DNA of 64,000 nt from Capnocytophaga periodontitidis. Lineage in GTDB: Bacteria > Bacteroidota > Bacteroidia > Flavobacteriales > Flavobacteriaceae. Below the pieces are notes generated by a model that was not told the origin of the DNA, searched no databases, and saw only the letters and a program-made list of their open reading frames with translations. The DNA is taken from positions 1 through 64,000 of the forward strand of contig NZ_JAEFDB010000013.1 in assembly GCF_016126015.1 (NCBI RefSeq), given 5' to 3'. Made by a program: the position numbers and the translations under genes. Positions 18,190 through 27,857 of this stretch are shown here, piece after piece. Numbering within the stretch: the stretch's first letter is position 1; every line of letters starts with the position of its first letter.

Positions 18190-19005
18190 TTAGAAATTAG
18201 AAATTTGCAAGTTTTCTAATCCTTTTTCTTTGGGGGCAAATTGTTTTAATACTTCTGTATTACCATTGGCAAGCCAAAGGTGTTGTGGTATTGCTGTTGT
18301 ATCTTCGTTGAGCAAATGGTGTTGCAACAGTATATTTCTCGTTTGTTTAGCAACAGCATAGCCCGAATCTATAACTTTGATATGAGCTGGAATGAGTTGT
18401 TGTATCTGTGGTAACAAATAGGGATAATGGGTACAGCCCAATACTAAATAATCAATACCTAAGGCGACCATTGGCAAAAGGTGGCGGCGCAACAATTGAG
18501 TCATTTCGGGGCTTTCTATACGTCCTGCTTCTATAAGGTCTACCAGCCCCTCGCCTACTTGTTCTATAATTTCGACTTGTTCTTCTTGTTTTAGATGCTC
18601 GCTTGTTTTGGCAAAAAGATCGCTCGCAAGAGTGCTACGGGTAGCTAAAACCCCTATTTTTTTTGTTACACTCTGTAAACTTGCTGGTTTGATAGCAGGT
18701 TCGATACCAATAAAAGGCACATCCTTATACTTATTCCTCAAATATGAAATTGCATTAGTAGTACCAGTATTACAAGCTACTACTATAATTTTAGCTTTTT
18801 GAGCCAACAAAAATTGAGTATTGGCATCACAGAGTGCTATGATTTCTTCCTTAGTTTTTTCTCCATAAGGAGCATTCTTATTATCAGCTAAAAAGAGAGT
18901 ACTTTCATTAGGCATTAGGGCATTAACTTCCTTCCAAATAGTAGTTCCTCCTACCCCTGAATCAAACAAACCTATAGGAGCAGTACGAAATGTAATCTCA
19001 TTCAT
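18190..19005 (-). CDS. murI: Glutamate racemase
   Basis: A 271-residue cytoplasmic enzyme that makes D-glutamate for peptidoglycan. Catalytic motifs are visible: IGLFDSGVGGTT, the first Cys in VVACNTGTTNA and the second in LGCTHYPYL. It lies just beyond the terminator of the uppS-bamA-ompH operon and has its own TATTTTTG -7 box (19045-19038). The 38 bp to the convergent transglycosylase gene hold only TTAGGAG-type simple repeats. Confidence 0.97.
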   Translation of the reverse strand: MNEITFRTAPIGLFDSGVGGTTIWKEVNALMPNESTLFLADNKNAPYGEKTKEEIIALCDANTQFLLAQKAKIIVVACNTGTTNAISYLRNKYKDVPFIGIEPAIKPASLQSVTKKIGVLATRSTLASDLFAKTSEHLKQEEQVEIIEQVGEGLVDLIEAGRIESPEMTQLLRRHLLPMVALGIDYLVLGCTHYPYLLPQIQQLIPAHIKVIDSGYAVAKQTRNILLQHHLLNEDTTAIPQHLWLANGNTEVLKQFAPKEKGLENLQISNF

Positions 19006-19045
19006 TTTTCTATTATTATTTTATATCTATGATAGTGCAAAAATA

Positions 19046-19078
19046 GAAAAAAGTGTTCAGATAGGGAACACTTTTTTC
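19046..19078 (-). terminator. Terminator of the uppS-bamA-ompH operon
   Basis: A perfect 13-bp stem, GAAAAAAGTGTTC (19046-19058) and GAACACTTTTTTC (19066-19078), with a 7-nt loop and TATTTTT following on the minus strand. It lies 38 nt after the stop of the second ompH gene. Confidence 0.9.
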
Positions 19079-19115
19079 TGTAAAATAAAACCATTTGTAA
19101 TATGTAATTCTTCAA

Positions 19116-19649
19116 TTAGAAGCCTAATTTCTTTTTCACACTGCTGTAGAGGTCTTCACCAGTAGCAACAATCACGCTTGAACCAGCACTTGAATCTAAC
19201 ACATATTGCAAGCCTTTTTCTTTAGCGATATTTTCGATAGCAGTTTTTACTTTTTTAAGCAATGGTTCTACGAGTTCTTGTTGTTTTTTTTGCAAGCTTT
19301 CAGCAGCTGTTTGTTGAGTTTTACGGATATTTTCTTCCATTGTTTTTATTTCCTCAGATTTTTTAAGGAACTCAGCCTCTCTTGCTTTTCTTTGAGCTTC
19401 GGAGAGAGCAGCATACTCATTGTCGTATTTTTGAGCTTTAGCTTGCAATTCTTTGATAGCAGCTTGAATGTCGTTCATATAGCCTTGCTCTAATTTTTTT
19501 AACTGAGCTTCAACTGACTTTCTTTCAGGCATTTCTTCCAAGAGTTTTTGCACATTTATATGGGCAACTTTCACTTGTGCAGTGAGCATTGTAGTAGCTC
19601 CGAAAAATAGAGCCAATGCAATCATCAATGTTCTAATGTTTCTCATCAT
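19116..19649 (-). CDS. OmpH/Skp-family periplasmic chaperone
   Basis: A 177-residue protein with a signal peptide ending in TMLTAQ, then VKVAHINVQKLLEEMPERK. A long charged helical coiled-coil arm follows (about 45-140, with KAQKYDNEYAALSEAQRKA), and the chain ends in a beta segment (LQYVLDSSAGSSVIVAT). This is the Skp/OmpH fold, a trimeric chaperone that carries unfolded OMPs to the BAM complex. It is the last gene of the operon containing bamA. Confidence 0.93.
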   Translation of the reverse strand: MMRNIRTLMIALALFFGATTMLTAQVKVAHINVQKLLEEMPERKSVEAQLKKLEQGYMNDIQAAIKELQAKAQKYDNEYAALSEAQRKAREAEFLKKSEEIKTMEENIRKTQQTAAESLQKKQQELVEPLLKKVKTAIENIAKEKGLQYVLDSSAGSSVIVATGEDLYSSVKKKLGF

Positions 19650-19684
19650 CTTGTTTGTAATATTAGTTATTTTAAAATTTTTAC

Positions 19685-20734
19685 TTAATTTGTAGTGCGC
19701 GTTTGAGTTCGCACTTCTTGTTGTTTTTGCAAGCGTTCTGCCTGTTCTTTTTCGCGTTGTGCTTTTAGTGCTTCACGCTCTTGTTGCATTTTCTGTACAC
19801 GCTCAGCTTGTTCTTTTTCACGTTGTGCTTTTAGTGCTTCACGCTCTTGTTGCATTTTCTGTACACGCTCAGCTTGTTCTTTTTCACGTTGTGCTTTTAG
19901 TGCTTCACGCTCTTGTTGCATTTTCTGTACACGTTCTGCTTGTTCTTTTTCGCGTTGAGTTTTTAAAGCTTCACGCTCTTGTTGTGCTTTTTGTTGGCGT
20001 TCCGCTTGTTCTTTAGCGCGTTGTGCTCTAAAGGCTTCGCGTTGTTGTTTCATTTCCTCTGTTTTGCGCAAACGCTCTTGTTCATACTGTACGCGGCGTT
20101 CTTCACGTGCTTTTTCGGCTTCTTTGCGTTTTTTCACACGTTCTTCCACAAACTCAAAATCATAACTTTCTTTCAAGAGTTCTGCCATATCCTTATTACG
20201 GTCGGCAGCATTATCTTTTTTCTTCAAGGCACGGAGTACTACTTTGCTAAGATTGTGTTGTTCATTAGAGAACAACATAGTCGCATCGCTTTTTTCAAAT
20301 ATAAAGTCGTACTTACGCATTTTTCCTATTTCTTGGACTATATTGAACACTTGGTCTTGAATAGGTTTGGCGAGCAAGAACTTTTGATTGATATACTCTC
20401 CATTTTTAGCGTCAAATTTCTGTTGTTTATAAGCATTGAGATTATATTCCATCAAAGCGATTTCCTCTTCCTTATCTTTTATCAATTCGGGGGTGAGCAA
20501 AGCTTTTTCAGCTTCTAACTTATCTTTTTCAGCTTGTATTTTAGTTTGTCGTTTTTCTATTTCTGCCTGCCATTGTTCTACTTGCAATGCAAACTGTTGG
20601 TTTGCAACCTTGTAGTCTTCCAAATTAGCCAAAATATAGTCCATATCCACATAGCCTATACGTGAAGGTTTCTGTGCGAATGAAAGTGTTATTGTTGCCA
20701 ATAGCACTACAAAAAGAACTGGTAACTTTTTCAT
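19685..20734 (-). CDS. OmpH/Skp-family protein with extended 22-residue coiled-coil repeats
   Basis: A 349-residue protein. The start is the Met of MKKLPVLFVVLLATITLSFAQ, a good signal peptide, because the longer frame runs into bamA. Residues about 25-190 are a standard Skp/OmpH domain (IGYVDMDYILANLEDYK). Residues about 215-345 are a highly charged Arg/Glu/Gln helix with at least four near-identical 22-residue units (EREALKAQREKEQAER plus VQKMQQ). The family is usually about 170 residues, so this member has an unusually long arm. It lies 20 nt after bamA and is probably an OMP chaperone or a spacer between membranes (inference). Confidence 0.9.
   Translation of the reverse strand: MKKLPVLFVVLLATITLSFAQKPSRIGYVDMDYILANLEDYKVANQQFALQVEQWQAEIEKRQTKIQAEKDKLEAEKALLTPELIKDKEEEIALMEYNLNAYKQQKFDAKNGEYINQKFLLAKPIQDQVFNIVQEIGKMRKYDFIFEKSDATMLFSNEQHNLSKVVLRALKKKDNAADRNKDMAELLKESYDFEFVEERVKKRKEAEKAREERRVQYEQERLRKTEEMKQQREAFRAQRAKEQAERQQKAQQEREALKTQREKEQAERVQKMQQEREALKAQREKEQAERVQKMQQEREALKAQREKEQAERVQKMQQEREALKAQREKEQAERLQKQQEVRTQTRTTN
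19738..20010 (-). repeat. Tandem 66-bp repeats in ompH
   Basis: CTTCACGCTCTTG recurs at 19771, 19837, 19903 and 19969, exactly 66 bp apart. The units at 19771-19902 are nearly base-identical. In frame they encode 22-residue coiled-coil units. Confidence 0.95.
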
Positions 20735-20754
20735 AGAAAATATCGTGCCAAAAA

Positions 20755-23289
20755 TTAGAATTGTTGTCCAAAAATGAAATGGGTTTGCCAACCACTGCGG
20801 TTTGTACTATTGGCCGGATTATCAAAACCATAGCCAAAATCAATACCTAACATACCGAATTGAGGCATAAAGAGTCTCAATCCTAAACCAGCAGAACGCT
20901 TGAGTTGGAAAGGATTAAAGTTTGAGAGACCATCGTGTACATTACCACCTTCGGCGAAAGCTAACCCATAGATAGAGGCCATTGGTTTTAGGGTGATAGG
21001 GTAACGCAACTCTAATGAGAATTTATTGAATACAGTTTCACCACTATCAGAGGAGAGAGCATAATTCTCATAACCGCGCATTTGTATGTTCTCACGACCA
21101 TCCATAGAATAATAACCTAAGCCGTCGCCTCCCATAAAGAAGCGTTCAAAAGGTACTATACCGCGATTGTTGTTATAAGCACCGAGATAACCAAAATCGG
21201 CACCAAATTTCAATACAAACTTACTATACAAATTAGTGTACCAAGCTGAAGTGAATTTGAGTTTATAGAATTCCAACCAACGGAAACGTTGTTGGTCTAT
21301 AGAGGCTATCTTATCACTATCGTTGTTAGCAATAGCTTGTGTACGTTCGTCTAACAATTTAGCATAATCCACTCCATTGAACAGAGAGTAAGGAGGAGTA
21401 ACCTTTGCACTGATGTTGAAACTACTTCCCGTCATAGGGTAGATAGGGTTAGGGCCACTAGAGTTACGCGATAGAGCAATAGTGTAAGCAAATGAGTTAG
21501 ACGAACCATCTTTGAAAGTAAAGAGTCCTAAATTAGGATAGTCTTTCAAGTCGTAGTGTTTATAGGTGAGAGTGTGAGCTATTTGGAAATAGTCGTCGGG
21601 GACTCTAAGTCGTTTTGCCAAACCGACGTTAAACTCGGTGATGTATACGCGGCGGCTTTTATCGACATCATAACTTCTGTAACTATAGCCAAATTGTTCA
21701 GTACGGCTAAAGGATACTGAGAACTGCACTGGCTGTTTACCTCCCATCCAAGGTTCGGTAAAAGAGAATCCATAAGTGCGATAGTATCTACTCACTTGTA
21801 AGCTGAGTGATAAGCTTTGACCATCACCCATAGGTACAGGTCGGTAAGCTTTTCTATTAAATATATTTTTGATAGAGAAGTTGTTGAATGACAGAGCTAC
21901 TGTTCCGATGAAAGAGCCTCCCCCATAACCACCTTGTAATTGTACTTGACTTGAACCTGTTTCGGTGAGGTTATACTCAATATCTACTGTTCCTGCATTA
22001 GGATCGGCGTTTTTAAATTCGGGGTTGATATTTTGTGCATCGAAGAGTTGCAACTGTCCTAACTCACGTACGGTACGCACAACAGCATCCTTACTATATA
22101 AGTAACCAGGACGGGTACGCAATTCGCGATAAATCACATAGTCGTTAGTTTTTTCGTTACCTTTTACTGTTATTTTATTGAAATAAGCAGGTTTTCCTTC
22201 TACGATACGAATTTCAAAATTGATAGTATCGTTGACCACTGAGGTTTCTACGGGGTGTACTTGAGAGAAAAGATAACCACTATTTTGGTATAAGTTGGTA
22301 ATATCTTCGGCATCGGGTTTGGTATTGTCCTGCACACGTTTTTTAAGTAAGACTCCATTATACACATCGCCTTTTTTGATTCCTAAAATTTGGTTAAGTA
22401 CACGGTCGTTGTAAACGGAGTTTCCAAGAAAGCGGATATCACCAAAATAATAACGTTTTCCTTCTTCCACAGCAATATTTAAACTCACATTACCGTCTTT
22501 TTCTTTAATAAGAGAATCACTTACTACACGGGCATCTCGGTATCCTTTTTCTTTATAGAAATCGATAAGATTCACGAGGTCTTCATCGTAATTCTTTTTA
22601 ACATATTTAGAGCGTTTCCAGAAACGACCAAACTGTATTTGTTTAGTTTTTTTGAGTTTTTTGCGCAACTTAGCAGAAGTGAATTGCTGGTTGCCTTCAA
22701 AAACGATTTTGTCTATTTTTATTTTGTTACCTTTATCGATATGTATAAGCATATCGACTCCGTTTGCATCGGTAGTATCTATTTTAGTATCAATAGTTAC
22801 TTTAGTATTTAGGTAACCGTCTTTTCGGTATTTATTGGTGATATAGTTTCGGGTATTTGCAATCAAACTCTCATTTACTTTCACACCTTTTTTAATATCC
22901 GCATCTTTGAGGAGAGTTTCACCTTTTTTCTGACTAACACCAGATATTTTCACATCAACGAGAGAAGGAGTTTCTCTAATAGCTAATTCCAAAAATACGG
23001 TATCACCTTCTACCTTTTTAATATAGATATTGATATCGCTAAACAACTTATAGCTCCATAGTTTATGGATAATAGCGCTAAATTTTTCACTGGGAATTTC
23101 GATTACATCGCCCACTTTCAAGCCAGAAGTAGTGAGGATGGTTTGTTCGTTATAACGTTTAGCACCAGTAACTTCGATGCCACCTATGGTATATTTTTTT
23201 CCTTGTCCTAATGATATTCTTTCTTCTTCTTGTGCATTCACAAGGCTTACCAAAGCCAAAAAGGCGAGTAATATAATTTTTTTCAGCAT
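20755..23289 (-). CDS. bamA: Outer membrane protein assembly factor BamA
   Basis: An 844-residue protein. The start at 23289 gives a signal peptide (MLKKIILLAFLALVSLVNAQ) and leaves 4 nt to uppS. POTRA domains occupy about 30-410 (IGGIEVTGAKRYNEQTI, IKIDKIVFEGNQQFTSAKLR, FNKITVKGNEKTNDYVIYRE). The Omp85 barrel occupies about 450-844 and includes RGYENYAL. The chain ends in FIFGQQF. BamA inserts beta-barrel proteins into the outer membrane, and the two Skp-like genes downstream fit that role. Confidence 0.97.
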   Translation of the reverse strand: MLKKIILLAFLALVSLVNAQEEERISLGQGKKYTIGGIEVTGAKRYNEQTILTTSGLKVGDVIEIPSEKFSAIIHKLWSYKLFSDINIYIKKVEGDTVFLELAIRETPSLVDVKISGVSQKKGETLLKDADIKKGVKVNESLIANTRNYITNKYRKDGYLNTKVTIDTKIDTTDANGVDMLIHIDKGNKIKIDKIVFEGNQQFTSAKLRKKLKKTKQIQFGRFWKRSKYVKKNYDEDLVNLIDFYKEKGYRDARVVSDSLIKEKDGNVSLNIAVEEGKRYYFGDIRFLGNSVYNDRVLNQILGIKKGDVYNGVLLKKRVQDNTKPDAEDITNLYQNSGYLFSQVHPVETSVVNDTINFEIRIVEGKPAYFNKITVKGNEKTNDYVIYRELRTRPGYLYSKDAVVRTVRELGQLQLFDAQNINPEFKNADPNAGTVDIEYNLTETGSSQVQLQGGYGGGSFIGTVALSFNNFSIKNIFNRKAYRPVPMGDGQSLSLSLQVSRYYRTYGFSFTEPWMGGKQPVQFSVSFSRTEQFGYSYRSYDVDKSRRVYITEFNVGLAKRLRVPDDYFQIAHTLTYKHYDLKDYPNLGLFTFKDGSSNSFAYTIALSRNSSGPNPIYPMTGSSFNISAKVTPPYSLFNGVDYAKLLDERTQAIANNDSDKIASIDQQRFRWLEFYKLKFTSAWYTNLYSKFVLKFGADFGYLGAYNNNRGIVPFERFFMGGDGLGYYSMDGRENIQMRGYENYALSSDSGETVFNKFSLELRYPITLKPMASIYGLAFAEGGNVHDGLSNFNPFQLKRSAGLGLRLFMPQFGMLGIDFGYGFDNPANSTNRSGWQTHFIFGQQF

Positions 23290-23293
23290 AGTT

Positions 23294-24016
23294 TTACGTA
23301 AGTTGTTCGCTTGTTTTTCCAAATCGTCTTTCTCTATTTTGATAATTAAGGAGCGCTTCCTCTAAGTGTTTTTTAGTAAAGTCTGGCCATAGAACCTCAG
23401 CAAAATAGAGTTCGGCGTAGGCTATTTGCCATAACAAAAAGTTACTAATGCGGTATTCACCACTGGTACGGATGAGCAAATCTACATCGGGTAGATTATT
23501 AGTATACAAATGTTGTTGTATAGTTTGCTCAGTGATTTCATTGGAGGTTAGGGTACCATTTTTCACCTCAGTGGCAATCTGTTTAACAGCGGTGAGCAAT
23601 TCCTCTCGTGCTCCATAGCTAAGGGCTAAGGTAAGGGTAACCCCCGTGTTGTTTTTTAGTTTATCAATAGTAGCGAGCAATGTTTCACGGGCTTTGGGTG
23701 GGAAGCGGTCTAAATTGCCTATTGTATTCAATTTCACATTGTTTTTCAGTAGGTTATCCATCTCTTTTTTTAAGAACTTCACTAATAGTTCCATTAAGGC
23801 TTTTACTTCTAAGGCGGGGCGGTTCCAATTTTCAGTAGAGAAAGCGTATAAGGTAAGATAAGGGATTTGATGTTCAACACAATATTCCACTACTTGCCTT
23901 ACTGTTTGTACACCTTTTTCGTGACCGAAAGCTCTGAGCAAACCTTGTTTTTTTGCCCAGCGCCCATTGCCATCCATTATAATAGCCAAGTGTTTCGGGT
24001 ATTTGGTTATTTCCAT
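23294..24016 (-). CDS. uppS: Isoprenyl transferase (undecaprenyl diphosphate synthase)
   Basis: A 240-residue cis-prenyltransferase that makes the C55 lipid carrier for peptidoglycan and other glycans. Motifs: HLAIIMDGNGRWAKKQG (catalytic Asp), LYAFSTENWNRP, and LIRTSGEYRISNFLLWQIAY followed by AELYF. It starts 10 nt after the DUF6089 gene and ends 4 nt before bamA. Confidence 0.97.
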   Translation of the reverse strand: MEITKYPKHLAIIMDGNGRWAKKQGLLRAFGHEKGVQTVRQVVEYCVEHQIPYLTLYAFSTENWNRPALEVKALMELLVKFLKKEMDNLLKNNVKLNTIGNLDRFPPKARETLLATIDKLKNNTGVTLTLALSYGAREELLTAVKQIATEVKNGTLTSNEITEQTIQQHLYTNNLPDVDLLIRTSGEYRISNFLLWQIAYAELYFAEVLWPDFTKKHLEEALLNYQNRERRFGKTSEQLT

Positions 24017-24026
24017 TTAAATTTCA

Positions 24027-24725
24027 CTAATTTCTACAATAACAAGGCCATTCTCCAAAAGTATAGGTAAGAGTGAGTCCTGAAAGGGTATACCAATCAT
24101 AACTTCTACCTATATTGCCAAAAACAAAGGGGCGGTTTTTAGGCGCTGTACCATCTAAGTTGTTGGTAAGGGTAAAGTGGAACATCACCTCACCTGCCAA
24201 GACCAATCGGTTTGTAATTTTAGCTTTTACGCCAAAAGCTACAGGTACGGCAAAATCAAAATCTCGTCGAGAGGTATCAATAGCGTCTGTAGGTTTAGGG
24301 TAAGCAGGATCAAAATACAAATCGTCGTGCCAAAATCCTGTAATTCCTCCAAAGATATAGGGGGTAATGGGGCGATCGAGCAGGTTTTTGATTTTGTAGC
24401 TAAAGAAATGCCATTCGACACCAGCGGTCATATCGGTAACATCGGTACGGAAGGCAAACTGACGATTGCGTTTTCCTGGGATATCTGATTGAGCATCATT
24501 ACCACTGATAACTGTTTTAGTAATCTGCACACGAGCAGACATACGTTCGTGGAAGTTCCATTTGAACAATCCTCCGAAAGCAAATTCATTAGGGTAGACG
24601 TAGTGAGTGCGACCAATATCAGCAATAGGGTTACTTCCTCCTAAGAAGACCCCTAACTCATATCGCTGTGCTGAGGCGAGTTGCGCCACCAATACTATAA
24701 ATACGATGTATAACTTTTTGTACAT
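24027..24725 (-). CDS. DUF6089-like outer-membrane beta-barrel protein
   Basis: A 232-residue protein. Start at Met7 of the longest frame (MYKKLYIVFIVLVAQLASAQ, signal peptide). RYELGVFLGGSNPIADIGRT and the barrel-like strands resemble the DUF6089 family, which commonly precedes uppS-bamA in Flavobacteriia. Function unknown. It is the first gene of the uppS-bamA-ompH operon. A TATATTTG -7 box lies at 24755-24748. Confidence 0.75.
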   Translation of the reverse strand: MYKKLYIVFIVLVAQLASAQRYELGVFLGGSNPIADIGRTHYVYPNEFAFGGLFKWNFHERMSARVQITKTVISGNDAQSDIPGKRNRQFAFRTDVTDMTAGVEWHFFSYKIKNLLDRPITPYIFGGITGFWHDDLYFDPAYPKPTDAIDTSRRDFDFAVPVAFGVKAKITNRLVLAGEVMFHFTLTNNLDGTAPKNRPFVFGNIGRSYDWYTLSGLTLTYTFGEWPCYCRN

Positions 24726-24755
24726 ATATACTATTCTATGCAAGGCGCAAATATA

Positions 24756-25042
24756 GGTGTTTTATGCGACATAACACTCATCATTTGTTATTTTTTTGTT
24801 TTATTTAACATTTATAATTCTTTAAAAAACACAGTTATATAACTGATTATTAAATACATACAAACAAAAAACTACTCCTTTACAAAAAATCGCACTACAA
24901 GAGTTTGCTACCAAGATTGTGCCAAAATAACAAAATTGGGATATAAAAATAAAAAAAGGTGAGATGGTTACAATTCAATTTTGCCAAAGTTCGCATCATA
25001 ATGGGTGATAGAACTTTGGCAAAATTTTGTGTTATTATTATT
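24756..25042. other. AT-rich intergenic region, no gene
   Basis: About 290 bp without an open frame of note. It contains A/T tracts upstream of the DUF6089 gene and the lpd terminator at 24977-25026; nothing else is recognisable. Confidence 0.7.
24977..25026 (-). terminator. Terminator hairpin after lpd
   Basis: A perfect 16-bp stem, AATTTTGCCAAAGTTC (24977-24992) and GAACTTTGGCAAAATT (25011-25026). It lies 17 nt after the minus-strand lpd stop and is a member of the ACTTTGCCAAAGT hairpin family. Confidence 0.8.
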
Positions 25043-26449
25043 TTACGCGTGGATAGCACGATTTTCGGTAGCTGCTAAGGCGGCTTCTTTTACAGCTTCG
25101 GTGAAAGTGGGGTGTGCGTGGCAAATACGAGCTATATCTTCAGCACTAGCACGGAACTCCATAGCTGTAACGGCTTCGGCTATCATATCGGCAGCACGAG
25201 CTCCAATGATATGTACTCCTAATACTTCATCGGTTTGGGAATCTGCTAAGATTTTTACAAAGCCATCGGTATCCATACTAGCACGCGCACGCCCTAAGGC
25301 ACGAAATGCAAACTGACCTACTTTATAAGCAACTCCATCGGCTTTGAGCTGTTCTTCAGATTTTCCTACTGAGGCAACTTCAGGCCACGTATAGACCACC
25401 CCTGGTATGAGATTATAGTCGATATGAGGTTTTTGTCCAGCGAGTTGTTCTACTACTAATACCCCTTCTTCTTCGGCTTTATGAGCGAGCATAGCGCCAC
25501 GTACCACATCGCCTATAGCATAGATATTAGGCACATTAGTTTGCAAGCGGTCGTTTACCACTACCCTACCCCGTTCATCTTTTTGTACACCAGCAGCTTC
25601 GAGATTGAGTCCACGTGTATAAGGAAGACGTCCAACGGCTACCAAACAGTAATCACCTTCTAAGCTGATAGTTTCCCCTTTAGGAGAGTTTGCTTTTACA
25701 GTCACTATATTACCGTCGCGAGTTACTTCGGTTACTTTATGGCTTGTATAGAGATTAAATCCTTGTTTTTTTAGCACTTTAGTAAGCTCACGTCCTAAAC
25801 CTCTATCCATTGTAGGGATAATACTATCGGTATATTCCACTACGGATACTTTAGCCCCGAGACGGCTGTACACTTGTCCTAATTCCAAGCCAATCACACC
25901 GCCCCCTATTACAATAAGATGTTTAGGTACTTCGTTGAGTTTAAGAGCTTCGGTAGAGGTAATCACACGTTCTTTATCGAGTTTGATAAAAGGTAAAGTT
26001 GCGGGTTTAGAGCCTGTAGCTATGATGGTATATTTAGCTTCGATAATTTCGGGAGTACCTTCTTTAGGAGTAATTTTAATTTGGGTAGGAGATTCAAAAC
26101 TACCTACGCCTGTAAAAACATCTACTTTGTTTTTTTCCATTAAGAATTTTACTCCGGTACAGGTTTGTTCAACCACAGCCGCTTTGCGTTCAATCATTTT
26201 CTCTAAGTTGAACTTCACTTCACCTGTAATTTCGATGCCGTGATCCTCAAGATGTTGTGTTGCTTCCTCGTAATGATGAGAGGAGTCAAGTAAGGCTTTA
26301 GATGGAATACAGCCTACATTGAGACAAGTACCCCCCAAAGTGTTGTATTTTTCTACAAGGGCAGTTTTGAAGCCCAATTGTCCGGCGCGAATTGCAGCCA
26401 CATAGCCTCCTGGACCAGAACCGATGATAACGATGTCGTACATTTTCAT
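25043..26449 (-). CDS. lpdA: Dihydrolipoyl dehydrogenase (E3)
   Basis: A 468-residue flavoprotein that reoxidises dihydrolipoamide in 2-oxoacid dehydrogenase or glycine-cleavage complexes. Motifs: FAD-binding IVIIGSGPGGYVAAIRAGQL, redox disulfide GGTCLNVGCIPSK, NAD-binding VIGGGVIGLELGQVYSRLG, second FAD site YAIGDVVRG and the C-terminal His/Glu pair in CHAHPTFTEAVKEA. Met3 is an alternative start. It follows the porin gene by 33 nt. Confidence 0.97.
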   Translation of the reverse strand: MKMYDIVIIGSGPGGYVAAIRAGQLGFKTALVEKYNTLGGTCLNVGCIPSKALLDSSHHYEEATQHLEDHGIEITGEVKFNLEKMIERKAAVVEQTCTGVKFLMEKNKVDVFTGVGSFESPTQIKITPKEGTPEIIEAKYTIIATGSKPATLPFIKLDKERVITSTEALKLNEVPKHLIVIGGGVIGLELGQVYSRLGAKVSVVEYTDSIIPTMDRGLGRELTKVLKKQGFNLYTSHKVTEVTRDGNIVTVKANSPKGETISLEGDYCLVAVGRLPYTRGLNLEAAGVQKDERGRVVVNDRLQTNVPNIYAIGDVVRGAMLAHKAEEEGVLVVEQLAGQKPHIDYNLIPGVVYTWPEVASVGKSEEQLKADGVAYKVGQFAFRALGRARASMDTDGFVKILADSQTDEVLGVHIIGARAADMIAEAVTAMEFRASAEDIARICHAHPTFTEAVKEAALAATENRAIHA

Positions 26450-26482
26450 AATAGTTGATATTTATTTGTCAATTAGTTTTTT

Positions 26483-27733
26483 TTACAATTCTATTTGGTA
26501 TTGCAATACAAAGGTACCTAAGCGGGTACTCACCTTTTTGTCAGTAGCACTAAAAACAGGACGGTTCTCATACGCTAAAGAAAGTTTGCTTTTTTGTCCT
26601 TTGAAATAAGTATTTACACCAACAGAATATATATTTATATTGTTATTAAGAGCTTTATAACTTGCAAAACGCCAACTTGCATTAGGCTGTAGACGGATGT
26701 CAGAATTTTCCCATTTAGGAAGCAGATAACCCAATTGCAAGAACAAGCTACTGCCTGTACCTACTGCAGGAGAGGCATTACCGGCACCATTGAGTGAAGT
26801 TCCTCCTTCAAAAATGCTATTTGCTCCTACAAATCTCACATAATCATTACCAAAATAGATATTATTAAAACCTACATAAGCTGTAATAGCATCATTTCGT
26901 TCGGAAATAGGGGTATCCATAAAGAAATCGACTCCTAAATTGAAATAATCGCGATAAGAAGTATCAGTAGTATTGGTAAAAGTTCTGGCTTTAGCTTGAT
27001 ATTCATACCCCAAACCGAGATTCATAATATGTTTATTACCTATATAAGTGCCATTTCCACCACTAGAAGGCAAAAGATTTCCCTCATTATCCCAAAATTC
27101 GTATTTTAAGTAAACCGATGTAAAGGGTTGAGGATGCCCTTTACTATAGTTGAATGAAGAAGGAGGTATAGTTGAGTTTTGCAAGGCAGCAAAATACTCG
27201 AATTTACCTAACTGACCTTTGGCATAAACACCTATTCTACGCCCCATATCATCGAAGTGATTGAGTGTATTGAGGTAATAAACTGAAGGGTCGAGGGTAA
27301 GCATAGATGCATTAGAAAATCCGTTAGAATAACGCCCTGCACCGAGGAAAGTAGTTTTGGCTATACCAATACTTAATTTTTCGCTAAAAGTATACTGAGC
27401 AAGAGCATCGAGGAGGCGCAAATTAGCAGTGCGAAGGGTGCTCTGGTTGAAGTTGTTATTTCCTAACAACACATAGAACAACCATTTCTTTTCTACTTGG
27501 GCATAGACTCCTAAACGGACACGGCGCACTGAAAAGTCAAACACATTGTTCACCACTTCACCATTCACAGCGGTACCAGGGTTGGTTTCGGTATAACGCG
27601 CCCAAAACTGAGCACGAGCGATACCTTGAATGAAAGTATTGCCCTCGTCGTCGAAATTATGACGTAACAACTGAGCTGAAGCAGGCATTACCATCCATAA
27701 AGTCACTAAAAACAAAAATACTATCTTTTTCAT
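26483..27733 (-). CDS. Phosphate-selective porin O/P-like outer-membrane protein
   Basis: A 416-residue protein with a signal peptide (ending in VMPASAQ). After it come GIARAQFWARYTETN, FDFSVRRVRLGVYAQVEKKW and alternating strands ending in GTFVLQYQIEL. The RRVRLGVYAQV region is typical of the porin O/P-like family, which often carries phosphate or other small anions; the substrate is not shown. A TATCTTTG -7 box lies at 27777-27770. It is probably cotranscribed with lpd. Confidence 0.8.
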   Translation of the reverse strand: MKKIVFLFLVTLWMVMPASAQLLRHNFDDEGNTFIQGIARAQFWARYTETNPGTAVNGEVVNNVFDFSVRRVRLGVYAQVEKKWLFYVLLGNNNFNQSTLRTANLRLLDALAQYTFSEKLSIGIAKTTFLGAGRYSNGFSNASMLTLDPSVYYLNTLNHFDDMGRRIGVYAKGQLGKFEYFAALQNSTIPPSSFNYSKGHPQPFTSVYLKYEFWDNEGNLLPSSGGNGTYIGNKHIMNLGLGYEYQAKARTFTNTTDTSYRDYFNLGVDFFMDTPISERNDAITAYVGFNNIYFGNDYVRFVGANSIFEGGTSLNGAGNASPAVGTGSSLFLQLGYLLPKWENSDIRLQPNASWRFASYKALNNNINIYSVGVNTYFKGQKSKLSLAYENRPVFSATDKKVSTRLGTFVLQYQIEL

Positions 27734-27857
27734 ATTTATGTATTGGGTTAAAGTTTATCATACACCCCGCAAAGATATAACTTTTTTCTTATTTATCACA
27801 TTCTATTTGCAATTATTTCTTATTTTTGCGCTCTAAACGGATTTTACCTCTCATTGA

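Noticed and set aside
19759-20518. Plus-strand open frames with repeated LLVLHALVAFSVHAQLVLFH
   Set aside because: Antisense shadow of the 66-bp coiled-coil repeats in the ompH gene.
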